A stretch of DNA of 21,865 bases from Leucobacter sp. UBA1945 (GCA_002336855.1 DDEV01000082.1:13815-35679), one strand, 5' to 3'; positions 14,053 to 20,766 are shown, numbered from the stretch's first letter. Notes: generated from the letters alone by a model not told the origin. Numbers and translations are program-made.

Positions 14053-14927
14053 GACTGTCCCATATTCACCGCGGCCTCGGTCATGAACGCCGACTCGCCC
14101 AACCCATAGCTGGCGAGGATCTCTTCGTATTTACCGCTCTCGATGAGCCTGTTGAGCGCATCGCTGATGACACTCGACAGCGGAGAATCTTTGGTGACGC
14201 CGATACCGAGCGGGCCGGAGTTGAAGACTTCGCCCACGACCCGGTACTTGTCCGGTTCCTGAAGTGCCATATAGCCCCAGGTCGACGGATCGCCGGAGGC
14301 CACCTCGATACGCGCACTGTCAAGCGCGGTCACAAGAGCATTCACGTCTGGGAAGACCTGCAGATCAATCGGTTCCTCCCCGTCGCAATTCACCTCCTCG
14401 AGCGTGATGTGCGCCGCGGCTCCTCGCAGCACGCCGACCGTTGTGCCGCAGAGCTCATCGTTCGACGCCGGATCAAGCTTCGAGTCAGCAGAGACCATGA
14501 GCCCGTCACCGCCGAGAACGTAGTCGACGAAGTCGACCGCTCCCTGACGTTCTTCGGTGTCGAGCATGTCCGACATGATGATGTCGATTCGTCCCGCTTC
14601 TAGGCTCGGGATCAGGCTGTCGAAGCTGAGATTCACGAACTCCACTTCGAGTCCGAGTTCTTCGCCGAGCGCGCGGGCGATATCGGGGTCGATCCCGATG
14701 TTCTCATTCGTGTTCTCATCGAGCGCAGTCCAGGGCATGCCCACGAGCGGCTCGGTACCGACCTTCAGCACACCTGATTCGGCGATTGATTGAGGCAGCG
14801 CTGCTTCGCCGTCAGAGTCCGACGTCGCCGTCGGGCTGGCCGCGCATGCGCTGAGCATTAGCGCTGCAGTTCCAAGGAGTGAGAATGCGAGAGGTGTACG
14901 GTAACGCTTTCGGTGCGTGCGGTTCAT
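14049..14927 (-). CDS. ABC transporter substrate-binding lipoprotein (polar amino-acid type)
   Basis: 292 residues. Basic start MNRTHRKRYR, hydrophobic stretch and lipobox LSAC with lipidated Cys28, followed by a Ser/Thr/Asp linker. The mature part is a bacterial solute-binding family 3 protein: LKVGTEPLVGMPWTALDENT, GIDPDIARALGEELGLEVEF, WDSLIPSLEAGRID-like FDSLIPSLEAGRIDIIMSDM, and a C-terminal GIGVTKDSPL. It should sit on the outer face of the membrane and deliver ligand to the permease. The ligand is not readable from sequence; the linked ureohydrolase suggests an arginine-like or other guanidino compound. GGTGGA precedes the ATG at good distance. Confidence 0.92.
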   Translation of the reverse strand: MNRTHRKRYRTPLAFSLLGTAALMLSACAASPTATSDSDGEAALPQSIAESGVLKVGTEPLVGMPWTALDENTNENIGIDPDIARALGEELGLEVEFVNLSFDSLIPSLEAGRIDIIMSDMLDTEERQGAVDFVDYVLGGDGLMVSADSKLDPASNDELCGTTVGVLRGAAAHITLEEVNCDGEEPIDLQVFPDVNALVTALDSARIEVASGDPSTWGYMALQEPDKYRVVGEVFNSGPLGIGVTKDSPLSSVISDALNRLIESGKYEEILASYGLGESAFMTEAAVNMGQS

Positions 14928-14949
14928 CGAGGTTCCACCTTCCGTTCAG

Positions 14950-14972
14950 GATCCTGCCGTCTTTGCAGGATC
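14950..14972. promoter_or_regulatory. Inverted repeat in the binding-protein leader / divergent regulator region
   Basis: GATCCTGC (14950-14957) and GCAGGATC (14965-14972) form an 8-bp inverted repeat with a 7-base centre; CAGGATCCTG (14947-14956) is itself palindromic. It lies 23 bp from the binding-protein start and within the region divergent to the Lrp/AsnC gene, so it is a candidate AsnC operator or a leader hairpin. Confidence 0.5.
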
Positions 14973-15084
14973 TGCATAATTCTTCCCCATCCATCGCATC
15001 AGGCTCCACTCTTACATTCTGAGCTGGTTGATTATTCGAGATTTACTCTGGATTTTGGGTAATAGTGGTGAAATCATTAGCTTC

Positions 15085-15588
15085 GTGAACGATCTGCGAA
15101 ACTATCTTCTTGAGTCAAAAGCGCTGACTGAGGCTGAGTACGAACTTCTTCAGCTGCTCGCAGATTCGGCGAGGATCAATAACGCTCAACTCGCCGCCGC
15201 AACTCGCACAGCGCAATCCACGACACTGAACCGGGTGAACTCGATGCTCCGGTCGAACATCATCGAGGGTTTTCATACCAGAGTGAACCGCAAGGCACTC
15301 GGCCTCAATCTGCAGGCGATGGTCTCCATCAAGCTGAGCCAGCAAAGCCCCGAGGCAATTCAAAACACACTCACAGAGATGATGAAGATTCCCTACGTGA
15401 CCTCGGCGATGAAGACAACTGGCGCGTTCCACCTGATTGTGCACGCCTACACACAAGACTCCGATAGTTTGCAGGAGAACGTCATCGACCCCATCAGCTC
15501 AATCCCACTCGTCGAGCTCACCGAAACGAGCTTGCTGCTCTCGCACCACCGTCGCTCGAGTCTTTTCGGGGATTTCTATGCAGAGTGA
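15085..15588 (+). CDS. Lrp/AsnC family transcriptional regulator
   Basis: 167 residues from GTG 15085; a TTG at 15028 would add 19 residues with no family counterpart. The N-terminal helix-turn-helix covers LTEAEYELLQLLADSARINN, then AQLAAATRTAQSTTLNRVN and SMLRSNIIEGFHTRVNRKAL. The C-terminal RAM/ligand-binding domain includes LNLQAMVSIKLSQQSPEA and MKTTGAFHLIVHAYTQDSDS. Such proteins form octamers whose DNA binding changes with amino-acid ligands. It is transcribed away from the ABC/ureohydrolase genes, the classical position for the local regulator of an amino-acid uptake and breakdown operon. No strong Shine-Dalgarno; the start is uncertain. Confidence 0.87.
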   Translation: MNDLRNYLLESKALTEAEYELLQLLADSARINNAQLAAATRTAQSTTLNRVNSMLRSNIIEGFHTRVNRKALGLNLQAMVSIKLSQQSPEAIQNTLTEMMKIPYVTSAMKTTGAFHLIVHAYTQDSDSLQENVIDPISSIPLVELTETSLLLSHHRRSSLFGDFYAE

Positions 15589-15593
15589 CGAGA

Positions 15594-16226
15594 TCACTCG
15601 CTCTCGAAGACTCCCTGAACAGAGGCACTGACGGTGATTTCGGCGATAGACACCTCGGCGCTTTCGGCAGAGAACGAGGCTGCGGCCGAGCGCGCCACGC
15701 CGCCGACATAGCCGAAGTTCTGTGGCCCATCCGAGATGCTGACCACGCGAGCTAACCGCTCGCCGAGCGCGTCAGCGTAATCAGTAGCGACCTCGCGCGC
15801 CTCTCCGACCGCGGCCTTTCGCGCTTCGCGCTCGCGCGCGCGCTTCGTCACCTCCGTGAGCGCCCAGGTGACGTCGGTTGAGGCTCCCGCATTCGACAGC
15901 TCTTCGACAAGCGCGCCGACGAGCTCGAGGTTCGAGAGCTTGATCTGGATGCGACTCATCGTGACGTGTTCGATGATGACCTTCGACCCTTTGCCCTGCT
16001 GGTAGCTCTTGCGCACCGAAGTGCTCGGCGCATCGGCCGAATGCCACGTCGCATCCCCGCTGTCTCGTAGCTGCTGAGCGCGGGCGGCAATCCAGTTATG
16101 CAGCACGGTAGCGTCGCTAATGCTCCGGGCGCGGTCGGTCGAGGCGATCGTGACGCGTGCGAGAACGGTCGCCCGCTCAGCGCGATGATGGGACTCGTGG
16201 GTTCCTGTGGCGTGTATCTGCGTCAT
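15594..16226 (-). CDS. SIMPL-domain (DUF541) protein
   Basis: 210 residues. It starts MTQIHATGTHESHHRAERAT and has the SIMPL-type alternation of strands and a central helix (LVGALVEELSNAGASTDVTW, KAAVGEAREVATDYADALGE). It ends in paired strands (SIAEITVSASVQGVFESE). No signal peptide or membrane segment is present, so it is probably cytoplasmic, unlike many periplasmic SIMPL proteins. The biochemical role is unknown. Its start is four bases after the stop of the nucleosidase-like gene, so the two are one operon. The stop lies five bases from that of the convergent Lrp gene. Confidence 0.8.
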   Translation of the reverse strand: MTQIHATGTHESHHRAERATVLARVTIASTDRARSISDATVLHNWIAARAQQLRDSGDATWHSADAPSTSVRKSYQQGKGSKVIIEHVTMSRIQIKLSNLELVGALVEELSNAGASTDVTWALTEVTKRAREREARKAAVGEAREVATDYADALGERLARVVSISDGPQNFGYVGGVARSAAASFSAESAEVSIAEITVSASVQGVFESE

Positions 16227-16230
16227 GGCC

Positions 16231-16800
16231 TCACGCTAACAGTTCAGGCAGATGCTCCGCTACAAAGTCGAACAGCTGGCGGCTCTTCGAGACGACCACG
16301 CCATCCCATTCGTCTTGAGTGGTCGAGCTATCGGCGAAGTCCGAGGGAACCTTGAAGAGTTGCATGGGCACGCCGAGTCGCTCGCACACGACCGCAAAGG
16401 CATAGCTCTCCATGTCGACGAGGGTCGCGCCGAGCGCAGCAATGGCCTCGCGCTGCGCATCGTCTTGCACGAACACGTCGCCTGTTGCGATGATCGCGAC
16501 ATCCGAGGTGACGCGTGGCCCCGCGGGCACGATCCTCGGCGACGGCAGCGAGAAGTCGTGCTGCACGACACCCTCGACCTGATACACCGTGTCAAGACGG
16601 GCCGCGTCGCTGATCGCGCCCGCGGTGCCGAGCACGACCACGCGTGAGATCGACCCGGGTTCTGCCTTCAGCAATACCTCGGTGAGCGAAAGCGCCGCGT
16701 TGATCTTGCCGACGCCAGTCACGAGATGCGGCACACCGGCCTGGGCGAAGCACTCCGCCTCGTCGGCGTGGGCGAAAACGATGAGTGGCGTTGCGGTCAT
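16231..16800 (-). CDS. Nucleoside phosphorylase / MTA-SAH nucleosidase-like protein
   Basis: 189 residues from ATG 16800, preceded by AAGGAG at seven bases; an ATG at 16872 would add an unrelated N-terminus. The PNP_UDP_1 fold is visible in HLVTGVGKINAALSLTEVL, VVVLGTAGAI, IIATGDVFVQD and VDMESYAFAVVCERLGVP. The DMES element corresponds to the DMEG/DMES loop that binds ribose, and TGDxFV with its Asp is near the purine pocket. It is shorter than typical MTAN (about 230 aa). Family function is cleavage of purine nucleosides; proximity to luxS favours methylthioadenosine or S-adenosylhomocysteine, which would supply the LuxS substrate, but this is inference. Confidence 0.82.
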   Translation of the reverse strand: MTATPLIVFAHADEAECFAQAGVPHLVTGVGKINAALSLTEVLLKAEPGSISRVVVLGTAGAISDAARLDTVYQVEGVVQHDFSLPSPRIVPAGPRVTSDVAIIATGDVFVQDDAQREAIAALGATLVDMESYAFAVVCERLGVPMQLFKVPSDFADSSTTQDEWDGVVVSKSRQLFDFVAEHLPELLA

Positions 16801-17114
16801 CTCGAAGCTCCTTGGGTGAGAGAAAAGGCCAGCAGACGCCGCCATCAAACCAACCCATCCTAGCAATCCCACAGAATCTGGTGTAGAGTGTAAGGCTGAG
16901 CGTTGATTTCAGAACGCGATGCCCACCGAAGAGCGTCGCCCCTCTTACTCCGTTTGATCCGCTCAGTGACAGCAGTCACCAGGCTCGCCCGAAGTTTCAT
17001 CAGGCTGAGCCGGATCGCTACCCGGCATTTACTTGCCCGTTGCTTTCGCGATCCAGAATCGACCTTGCACAGGGTCGTGCTAATTGGCGCACATCGCGCC
17101 CCGAAAGGACCATC
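16801..17114. other. Divergent intergenic region, 314 bp, with RNA-like structure
   Basis: No coding sequence is supportable here. It must contain promoters for the nucleosidase (minus) and the 85-aa gene (plus). A 61-nt stem-loop (16956-17016) and two small hairpins (ggcgc/gcgcc at 17086-17100; gacc...ggtc near 17061-17076) precede the plus gene. I compared it by eye with SAM-I and SAM-IV riboswitches and found no convincing conserved core. Confidence 0.5.
16956..17016. ncRNA. Candidate structured leader RNA, 61 nt
   Basis: GATCCGCTCAG (16956-16966) pairs with 17005-17016 in an 11-bp stem with a single bulged C. Inside it TGAC/GTCA (16967-16970 with 16975-16978) forms a small hairpin and a further 26 bases are free. 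It lies 98 bp upstream of the 85-aa gene and more than 150 bp upstream of the nucleosidase gene, so it could be a leader element of either transcript. Confidence 0.4.
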
Positions 17115-17369
17115 ATGACAAACAACATCACCAAAATTCATACCCCCTACCACGAGCTGGGCGACGGCTCGCCCCTGGTGCCCGAGTGGGCGCAGCACCG
17201 CAGCGTCTACCGCTCGGCGGGTCGCACGCTCTACCTCGTAGAGACCGATTCTCTCGCCACCGCCCACCGCGACCTCGACACCCTGTCGAACCGCGGCTGG
17301 GACGTGCGAATCGAGCGCTCGGGCCTGAACCCGACCGCAAACATTTCGCTGAGCCGCAAGGCCGCGTAA
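17115..17369 (+). CDS. 85-aa conserved-looking hypothetical protein upstream of luxS
   Basis: Residues: MTNNITKIHTPYHELGDGSP, LVPEWAQHRSVYRSAGRTLY, then LVETDSLATAHRDLDTLSNR and GWDVRIERSGLNPTANISLS, ending RKAA. GAAAGGA sits seven bases before the ATG, and the coding pattern (GC-rich third positions) is clear. A small alpha/beta protein with no membrane segment or Cys. I do not recognise the family. It is in line with luxS, 115 bp upstream, with a large RNA fold between, so co-transcription is plausible. Confidence 0.75.
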   Translation: MTNNITKIHTPYHELGDGSPLVPEWAQHRSVYRSAGRTLYLVETDSLATAHRDLDTLSNRGWDVRIERSGLNPTANISLSRKAA

Positions 17370-17381
17370 TGTTCGCGTCGT

Positions 17382-17463
17382 TTGGGGCGAGGATCGCGTA
17401 GCGTAAGTGCAGACAGTACTTGCGCGTGCGAGCTGGCCGCTTGCGGCCTGATCCTCGCCCCAA
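17382..17463 (+). ncRNA. Structured three-way-junction element in front of luxS
   Basis: TTGGGGCGAGGATC (17382-17395) pairs perfectly with 17450-17463 in a 14-bp closing stem. Inside are two hairpins: GCGTAAGT/ACTTGCGC (17401-17408 with 17418-17425, one G-U) and GGCCG/CGGCC (17435-17439 with 17444-17448). The element starts 12 bases after the 85-aa stop and ends nine bases before the luxS ribosome binding site. It could be a terminator/attenuator, a processing or stability element, or an undescribed riboswitch. Confidence 0.6.
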
Positions 17464-17484
17464 CATCTCACGGAGGGCCAGCTA

Positions 17485-17976
17485 ATGAGCGACGTCGAAC
17501 TTGCCGAGGTCGAGAGCTTTCAGCTCGACCACACGAAGGTGCGCGCGCCGTATGTGCGCAAGATCGCGGTCGAGCACGGCCCGAAAGGCGACGCGATCAC
17601 GAACTACGACATTCGCCTCGTGCAGCCGAACGAGGGCGAGATTCCGACCGCCGGCTTGCACACGATCGAGCACACGATCGCGGGCCTGCTACGCACCCGG
17701 CTCGAGGGCGTCATCGACATCTCGCCGTTCGGCTGCCGCACCGGCTTTCACCTGATCGTGTGGGGCGAGCCTTCGCCCGCCGAGGTCGCAGCCGCGATCA
17801 AGGCTTCGCTCGCCGACATTGCTGAACGCGTCACCTGGGCCGACGTGCCCGGCGTCTCGGCGGTCGAGTGCGGAAACTACCGCGACCATTCGCTGCACTC
17901 GGCACGCGAGTGGTGCAAACTCGTGCTCGAGCAGGGCATCAGCGTCGACGCGTTCGACCGCACGGTGCTCGCCTAG
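17485..17976 (+). CDS. luxS: S-ribosylhomocysteine lyase LuxS
   Basis: 163 residues, normal length. The enzyme splits S-ribosylhomocysteine into homocysteine and DPD, the precursor of autoinducer-2, in the activated methyl cycle. Metal ligands H59 and H63 are in HTIEHTIAGLLR together with catalytic Glu62; catalytic Cys84 is in SPFGCRTGFHLIVWG; the third metal ligand Cys129 is in VECGNYRDHSLHSAREW. GGAGGG at 17472-17477 is seven bases before ATG 17485. It follows an 82-nt structured RNA element, and the nearby nucleosidase-like gene could provide its substrate. Its stop is five bases from the stop of the convergent protease gene. Confidence 0.97.
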   Translation: MSDVELAEVESFQLDHTKVRAPYVRKIAVEHGPKGDAITNYDIRLVQPNEGEIPTAGLHTIEHTIAGLLRTRLEGVIDISPFGCRTGFHLIVWGEPSPAEVAAAIKASLADIAERVTWADVPGVSAVECGNYRDHSLHSAREWCKLVLEQGISVDAFDRTVLA

Positions 17977-17981
17977 CCCTT

Positions 17982-19043
17982 TCAGCCCCGTCCTTCGCGA
18001 GGGGCGGGAGCAGGGGCAAGCTGCGGTTCGCGCCTGAACTGACCGGTGAGGGTGAGGATCAGCACGACCACTGCGATCACGATCCAACCGGCGACGCCGA
18101 GCGGGCTCACGAGCGCCGGATCCAGCGGTGCACCAGCGGCACCCACAATAAGAAACAGGCCGGCTGACGCGTTGAGGGCGCCGTGCCCGACAACCGCGGG
18201 CCAGACCGATCCCGAGCGCAGGCGCGCCCAACCGAGCAGCATGCCCCAGGCGACGCAGCCGCCGACCATGAGCGCCACCCCGCTCCAGTCGGTGCGGTTG
18301 AAGTTGTATCCGAGCAGGATCAGCGGCGAGTGCCAGAGCCCCCAGATCGCGCCGCTGATCAGCAACGCTGGCCAGACGCCGAGCGGGCGCAGCGCGGGCA
18401 GCAACCAGCCGCGCCAGCCGACTTCTTCGCCGAACGCGAAGATCGAGTTGAAGAGCGCCCCGAATGGAATCGCGAGCATCTGCAGCGCGACGAGCAGCCC
18501 CAGCGGCGGCAACGAGGCTTTCGCCGCCTCAGCGGCCGCCGGGTCGAGGGCCCCGAGCTGCGCGTCGAACACGTGCTGAAACCCAGAGAAGTGCACGAGG
18601 TCGAGCGTGATCCAGCCGAACGCCGCGGCGACCGCCAGGCACGCGATGGTCAGCACGAGCGGCGCAAACATCGCGGCCACAGCGAACCAGGCCACGCGCC
18701 TCGCCGGTCTCAGCGGCCACACACCGAGGTAACGGGCGCGGCTTCCGCGCCCCGGAACCTTGCAGACGAACACGACGACGAGCGTCGCGATCGCGGGTGT
18801 GAACATCATGGCGCTCGCAAGCGCAGTGAAGAGCGCCTGATAGCCGGGGCGATCCTGCGAAATGAACCACGCGGGCATCGCGATTGCCCACGCCAGCGTG
18901 AATGAGATCGCAACGAAGACTGCGACCGCAAACCACGGCACGCGGGTCAGTCTGTCAGGCCGTTCAGGGCCACCAGGATCGCCACCGAAGTTGGCACCAG
19001 GCTGAATTGTCTCGCTCAACTCTGTGTGAGGTTGCACGTTCAT
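17982..19043 (-). CDS. CPBP-family intramembrane metalloprotease
   Basis: 353 residues with about eight membrane helices. The three CPBP/Abi motifs are intact: FGEEVGWRGWLLP with E206, E207 and R211; AIWGLWHSPLILLGYNFNRT with H238; and VVGHGALNAS with H287 and N291. Such proteins cleave within membranes (CAAX-type) or protect against bacteriocins; the substrate here is unknown. Its ATG overlaps the stop of the DUF1648 gene (ATGA, 19040-19043). It is the last gene of the GntR-DUF1648-CPBP operon. Confidence 0.92.
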   Translation of the reverse strand: MNVQPHTELSETIQPGANFGGDPGGPERPDRLTRVPWFAVAVFVAISFTLAWAIAMPAWFISQDRPGYQALFTALASAMMFTPAIATLVVVFVCKVPGRGSRARYLGVWPLRPARRVAWFAVAAMFAPLVLTIACLAVAAAFGWITLDLVHFSGFQHVFDAQLGALDPAAAEAAKASLPPLGLLVALQMLAIPFGALFNSIFAFGEEVGWRGWLLPALRPLGVWPALLISGAIWGLWHSPLILLGYNFNRTDWSGVALMVGGCVAWGMLLGWARLRSGSVWPAVVGHGALNASAGLFLIVGAAGAPLDPALVSPLGVAGWIVIAVVVLILTLTGQFRREPQLAPAPAPREGRG

Positions 19044-20161
19044 TTTTGCGCCCCTTTCGCAACCGCGGCGAGCACTGCCGCCGCTGCCTCGGAATCGTCG
19101 ACAGTGATTGCGAAGATGCGGCCGTCGCTGCGGGTAGCGACGATACCCTCGCCCGAGCGCATCACGATGCCGAAGCGGCCCGGCATCCAGCGCAACCCCC
19201 AGCCGCCGAACTCACCGAGCGGGTTGATCTGCGCGGTCTCGACCCGCTGCACGTCTGCGGCCGGCAAGCGAAACACCGGCCAACCGAGAGCGGATCTCGC
19301 CTCGAGCCCTCGCGCGTCGATGCGCACCCTGAACCAGGTTGTCATCGCGAGGAGCAAGACGATTAGCAGTGTCACCCCACCGGTCGCGATCGTGGCGATA
19401 TTCTTGGCCATGCCGTCGCCCTCGTCAGCCGGCATGAAAAACACGAGCAACCACGCACCCAACATGATGACGACGACGACCAAGATGATCCAGATGAAAG
19501 TACTCGAGGGTCGCACCACGCCAAACCACACCGCCCGCTCGGTCGTCGAGAGCAAAATCGGTTCGACCGCGCGCTCGACGTTCGGGCGCACCTCGATCCC
19601 GGGCTGCACGAACCAACCTGTTGCCGTCAGAAACACCCATGCTCCGAAACCAATGCTCATGGTTGCGCCAAGCCCTGCGGCTTGTGCCGGGTCTTTGAGA
19701 TCGAGCTGCACGATCACCGAGCCGAGAAGGACGGCCGACAGAAACGCCGCATAGCCAAGCGAGAACGCTACGAGAAAGCGCTGAAATCCAGACCACACCG
19801 GCAGCACTCGTTCGGACGCGGGTGAAGGTGTGCGGCTGGAGAACTCGACGATACCCCACATCATGAGCACGATTCCGTAGCCGACCAGCGCAAGCAGCCA
19901 CACGTAACTCCAGGGAGAGCCGAATCCGTCGGGGCCGCCGCTGCCGCCCCAGTGCGTCGCGGCGGGGTTTGGCATGCGCGGCATCCAGACGAGCACGAGC
20001 ACCAGCGCGGCAGTGATCACTACGAGAGGAGCGAGAAGCCCCACCCAGAGACCGGTTCGCTTTGCTCGCGCGAGGTCGTCTCGCTGCGCGGAAGTCAACC
20101 CGATGCCGCCCGGGTCGCCCTGACTACCGCGGCCGTCACGTTGCGAGGTCGATGCGTTCAT
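19040..20161 (-). CDS. DUF1648 membrane protein with C-terminal PH-like domain
   Basis: 373 residues. After a polar N-terminus, TM1 (about 36-60) leads to the DUF1648 motif MPRMPNPAATHWGGSGGPDG, then FGSPWSYVW. Several more helices follow, up to about residue 270. The soluble C-terminus (TTWFRVRIDARGLEARSALG, WPVFRLPAADVQRVETAQIN) looks like a bacterial PH domain. DUF1648 proteins commonly accompany GntR/YtrA regulators. Its ATG shares an A with the regulator's stop (TAATG), so translation is coupled. The family has no established function; a link to cell-envelope stress or antimicrobial resistance is inference. Confidence 0.82.
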   Translation of the reverse strand: MNASTSQRDGRGSQGDPGGIGLTSAQRDDLARAKRTGLWVGLLAPLVVITAALVLVLVWMPRMPNPAATHWGGSGGPDGFGSPWSYVWLLALVGYGIVLMMWGIVEFSSRTPSPASERVLPVWSGFQRFLVAFSLGYAAFLSAVLLGSVIVQLDLKDPAQAAGLGATMSIGFGAWVFLTATGWFVQPGIEVRPNVERAVEPILLSTTERAVWFGVVRPSSTFIWIILVVVVIMLGAWLLVFFMPADEGDGMAKNIATIATGGVTLLIVLLLAMTTWFRVRIDARGLEARSALGWPVFRLPAADVQRVETAQINPLGEFGGWGLRWMPGRFGIVMRSGEGIVATRSDGRIFAITVDDSEAAAAVLAAVAKGAQK

Positions 20162-20565
20162 TATCGCGGTTCCCTCTCTGCGCCGAGCCGGGCGCTTTGT
20201 TGCAGGTCTGCTTCAGGTGCCACTGAGCCGGCTACCAGCGACGCGAGCGCCTGCCTGCTGATGCCCAGAGACTGGGCGCTCGCAACGAGCGCCTCGACAT
20301 CGCGGTGCAGTTCGACGACGTCGGTCGCGATCCTCGTCACCACCGCTCCCCTGCCCCGCCTCAGGTCGACGAGGCCCTCGTCGCGCAGGGTCTGATAGGC
20401 GCGCAGCACCGTGTGCTTGTTCACGTCGAGACCGGTCGCTACTTCGCTGGCGGGGGGCAATTTCTCGCCTGCGAGGATCTCGCCTCGCGCAACTGCCCTG
20501 CGAACCGCGTCGGCGATCTGCTCGTAGATGGGGCGCTCACTGGCGGTGTCGACTGACAGCAGCAT
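20161..20565 (-). CDS. GntR-family regulator, YtrA subfamily
   Basis: 134 residues from ATG 20565; AAGGGG lies five bases upstream, whereas a GTG six bases earlier would touch it. Residues 1-72 are a GntR winged helix: YEQIADAVRRAVARGEILAG, EKLPPASEVATGLDVNKHTV and LRAYQTLRDEGLVDLRRGRG. The short, mostly helical C-terminus (VELHRDVEALVASAQSLGIS...) marks the YtrA type, which normally represses its own operon until an inducer such as a cell-wall antibiotic appears. It leads the operon with DUF1648 and CPBP genes; an inverted repeat over its own promoter supports autoregulation. Confidence 0.93.
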   Translation of the reverse strand: MLLSVDTASERPIYEQIADAVRRAVARGEILAGEKLPPASEVATGLDVNKHTVLRAYQTLRDEGLVDLRRGRGAVVTRIATDVVELHRDVEALVASAQSLGISRQALASLVAGSVAPEADLQQSARLGAEREPR

Positions 20566-20580
20566 GTGCACCCCTTAGGC

Positions 20581-20609
20581 CAATAGTTCTAATTTAACTA
20601 TAACTATTG
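20581..20609. promoter_or_regulatory. Inverted repeat operator over the GntR promoter
   Basis: CAATAGTT (20581-20588) and AACTATTG (20602-20609) are exact inverted arms with a 13-base AT-rich centre, covering the -10 box and likely transcript start. The position and GntR neighbour make it the probable autoregulatory site. Confidence 0.65.
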
Positions 20610-20626
20610 TCGCGCGCTCCGGTCAA
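20597..20626 (-). promoter_or_regulatory. Promoter of the GntR-DUF1648-CPBP operon
   Basis: TTGACC (-35, + positions 20621-20626) and TATAGT (-10, 20597-20602) are separated by 18 bases on the minus strand, a near-consensus sigma-70-type promoter 31 bases before the regulator start. Confidence 0.7.
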
Positions 20627-20629
20627 CTG

Positions 20630-20645
20630 CGCAAGTCCACTTGCG
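20630..20645. promoter_or_regulatory. Second palindrome upstream of the -35
   Basis: CGCAAGT (20630-20636) and ACTTGCG (20639-20645) are exact arms with a two-base centre, immediately upstream of the -35 box. It could bind a different regulator than the AT-rich site. Confidence 0.45.
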
Positions 20646-20682
20646 TTCGCGACCGCGATACCACGCCCGCACGTGCCCCGAA

Positions 20683-20766
20683 ACCCACACCCACACCCAC
20701 ACCCGCACCCACACCCACACCCGCACCCACGCCCACGCCCACGCCCACGCCCACGCCCACGCCCAC
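20683..20766. repeat. Hexanucleotide tandem array, 14 units
   Basis: Fourteen contiguous six-base units: eight of ACCCAC/ACCCGC type (20683-20730), then six GCCCAC units (20731-20766). The minus strand is therefore fourteen GGG runs separated by three bases. No ribosome binding site or conserved protein explains it; frames across it give His-Pro or Thr-His repeats without gene context. The rest of the 362-bp gap (20566-20927) holds the GntR promoter/operator on the left and the gcdH terminator on the right, with no gene seen. Confidence 0.9.

Noticed and set aside
16995..17008. CTGATGA followed by GAAAC-like bases on the minus strand, hinting at a hammerhead ribozyme
   Set aside because: Stem II and the cleavage-site triplet with stems I and III cannot be drawn around it.
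16981..17114. Possible SAM-I riboswitch (CCCGGCA and GTGCTAATT pieces are present)
   Set aside because: The conserved GCAACC core, the kink-turn and the closing P1 helix cannot be arranged around these pieces; the matches are isolated and out of order.
17982..18010. Terminator hairpin between luxS and the CPBP gene
   Set aside because: Only a weak stem with G-U pairs can be drawn and it lies within the 3' coding end of the CPBP gene.
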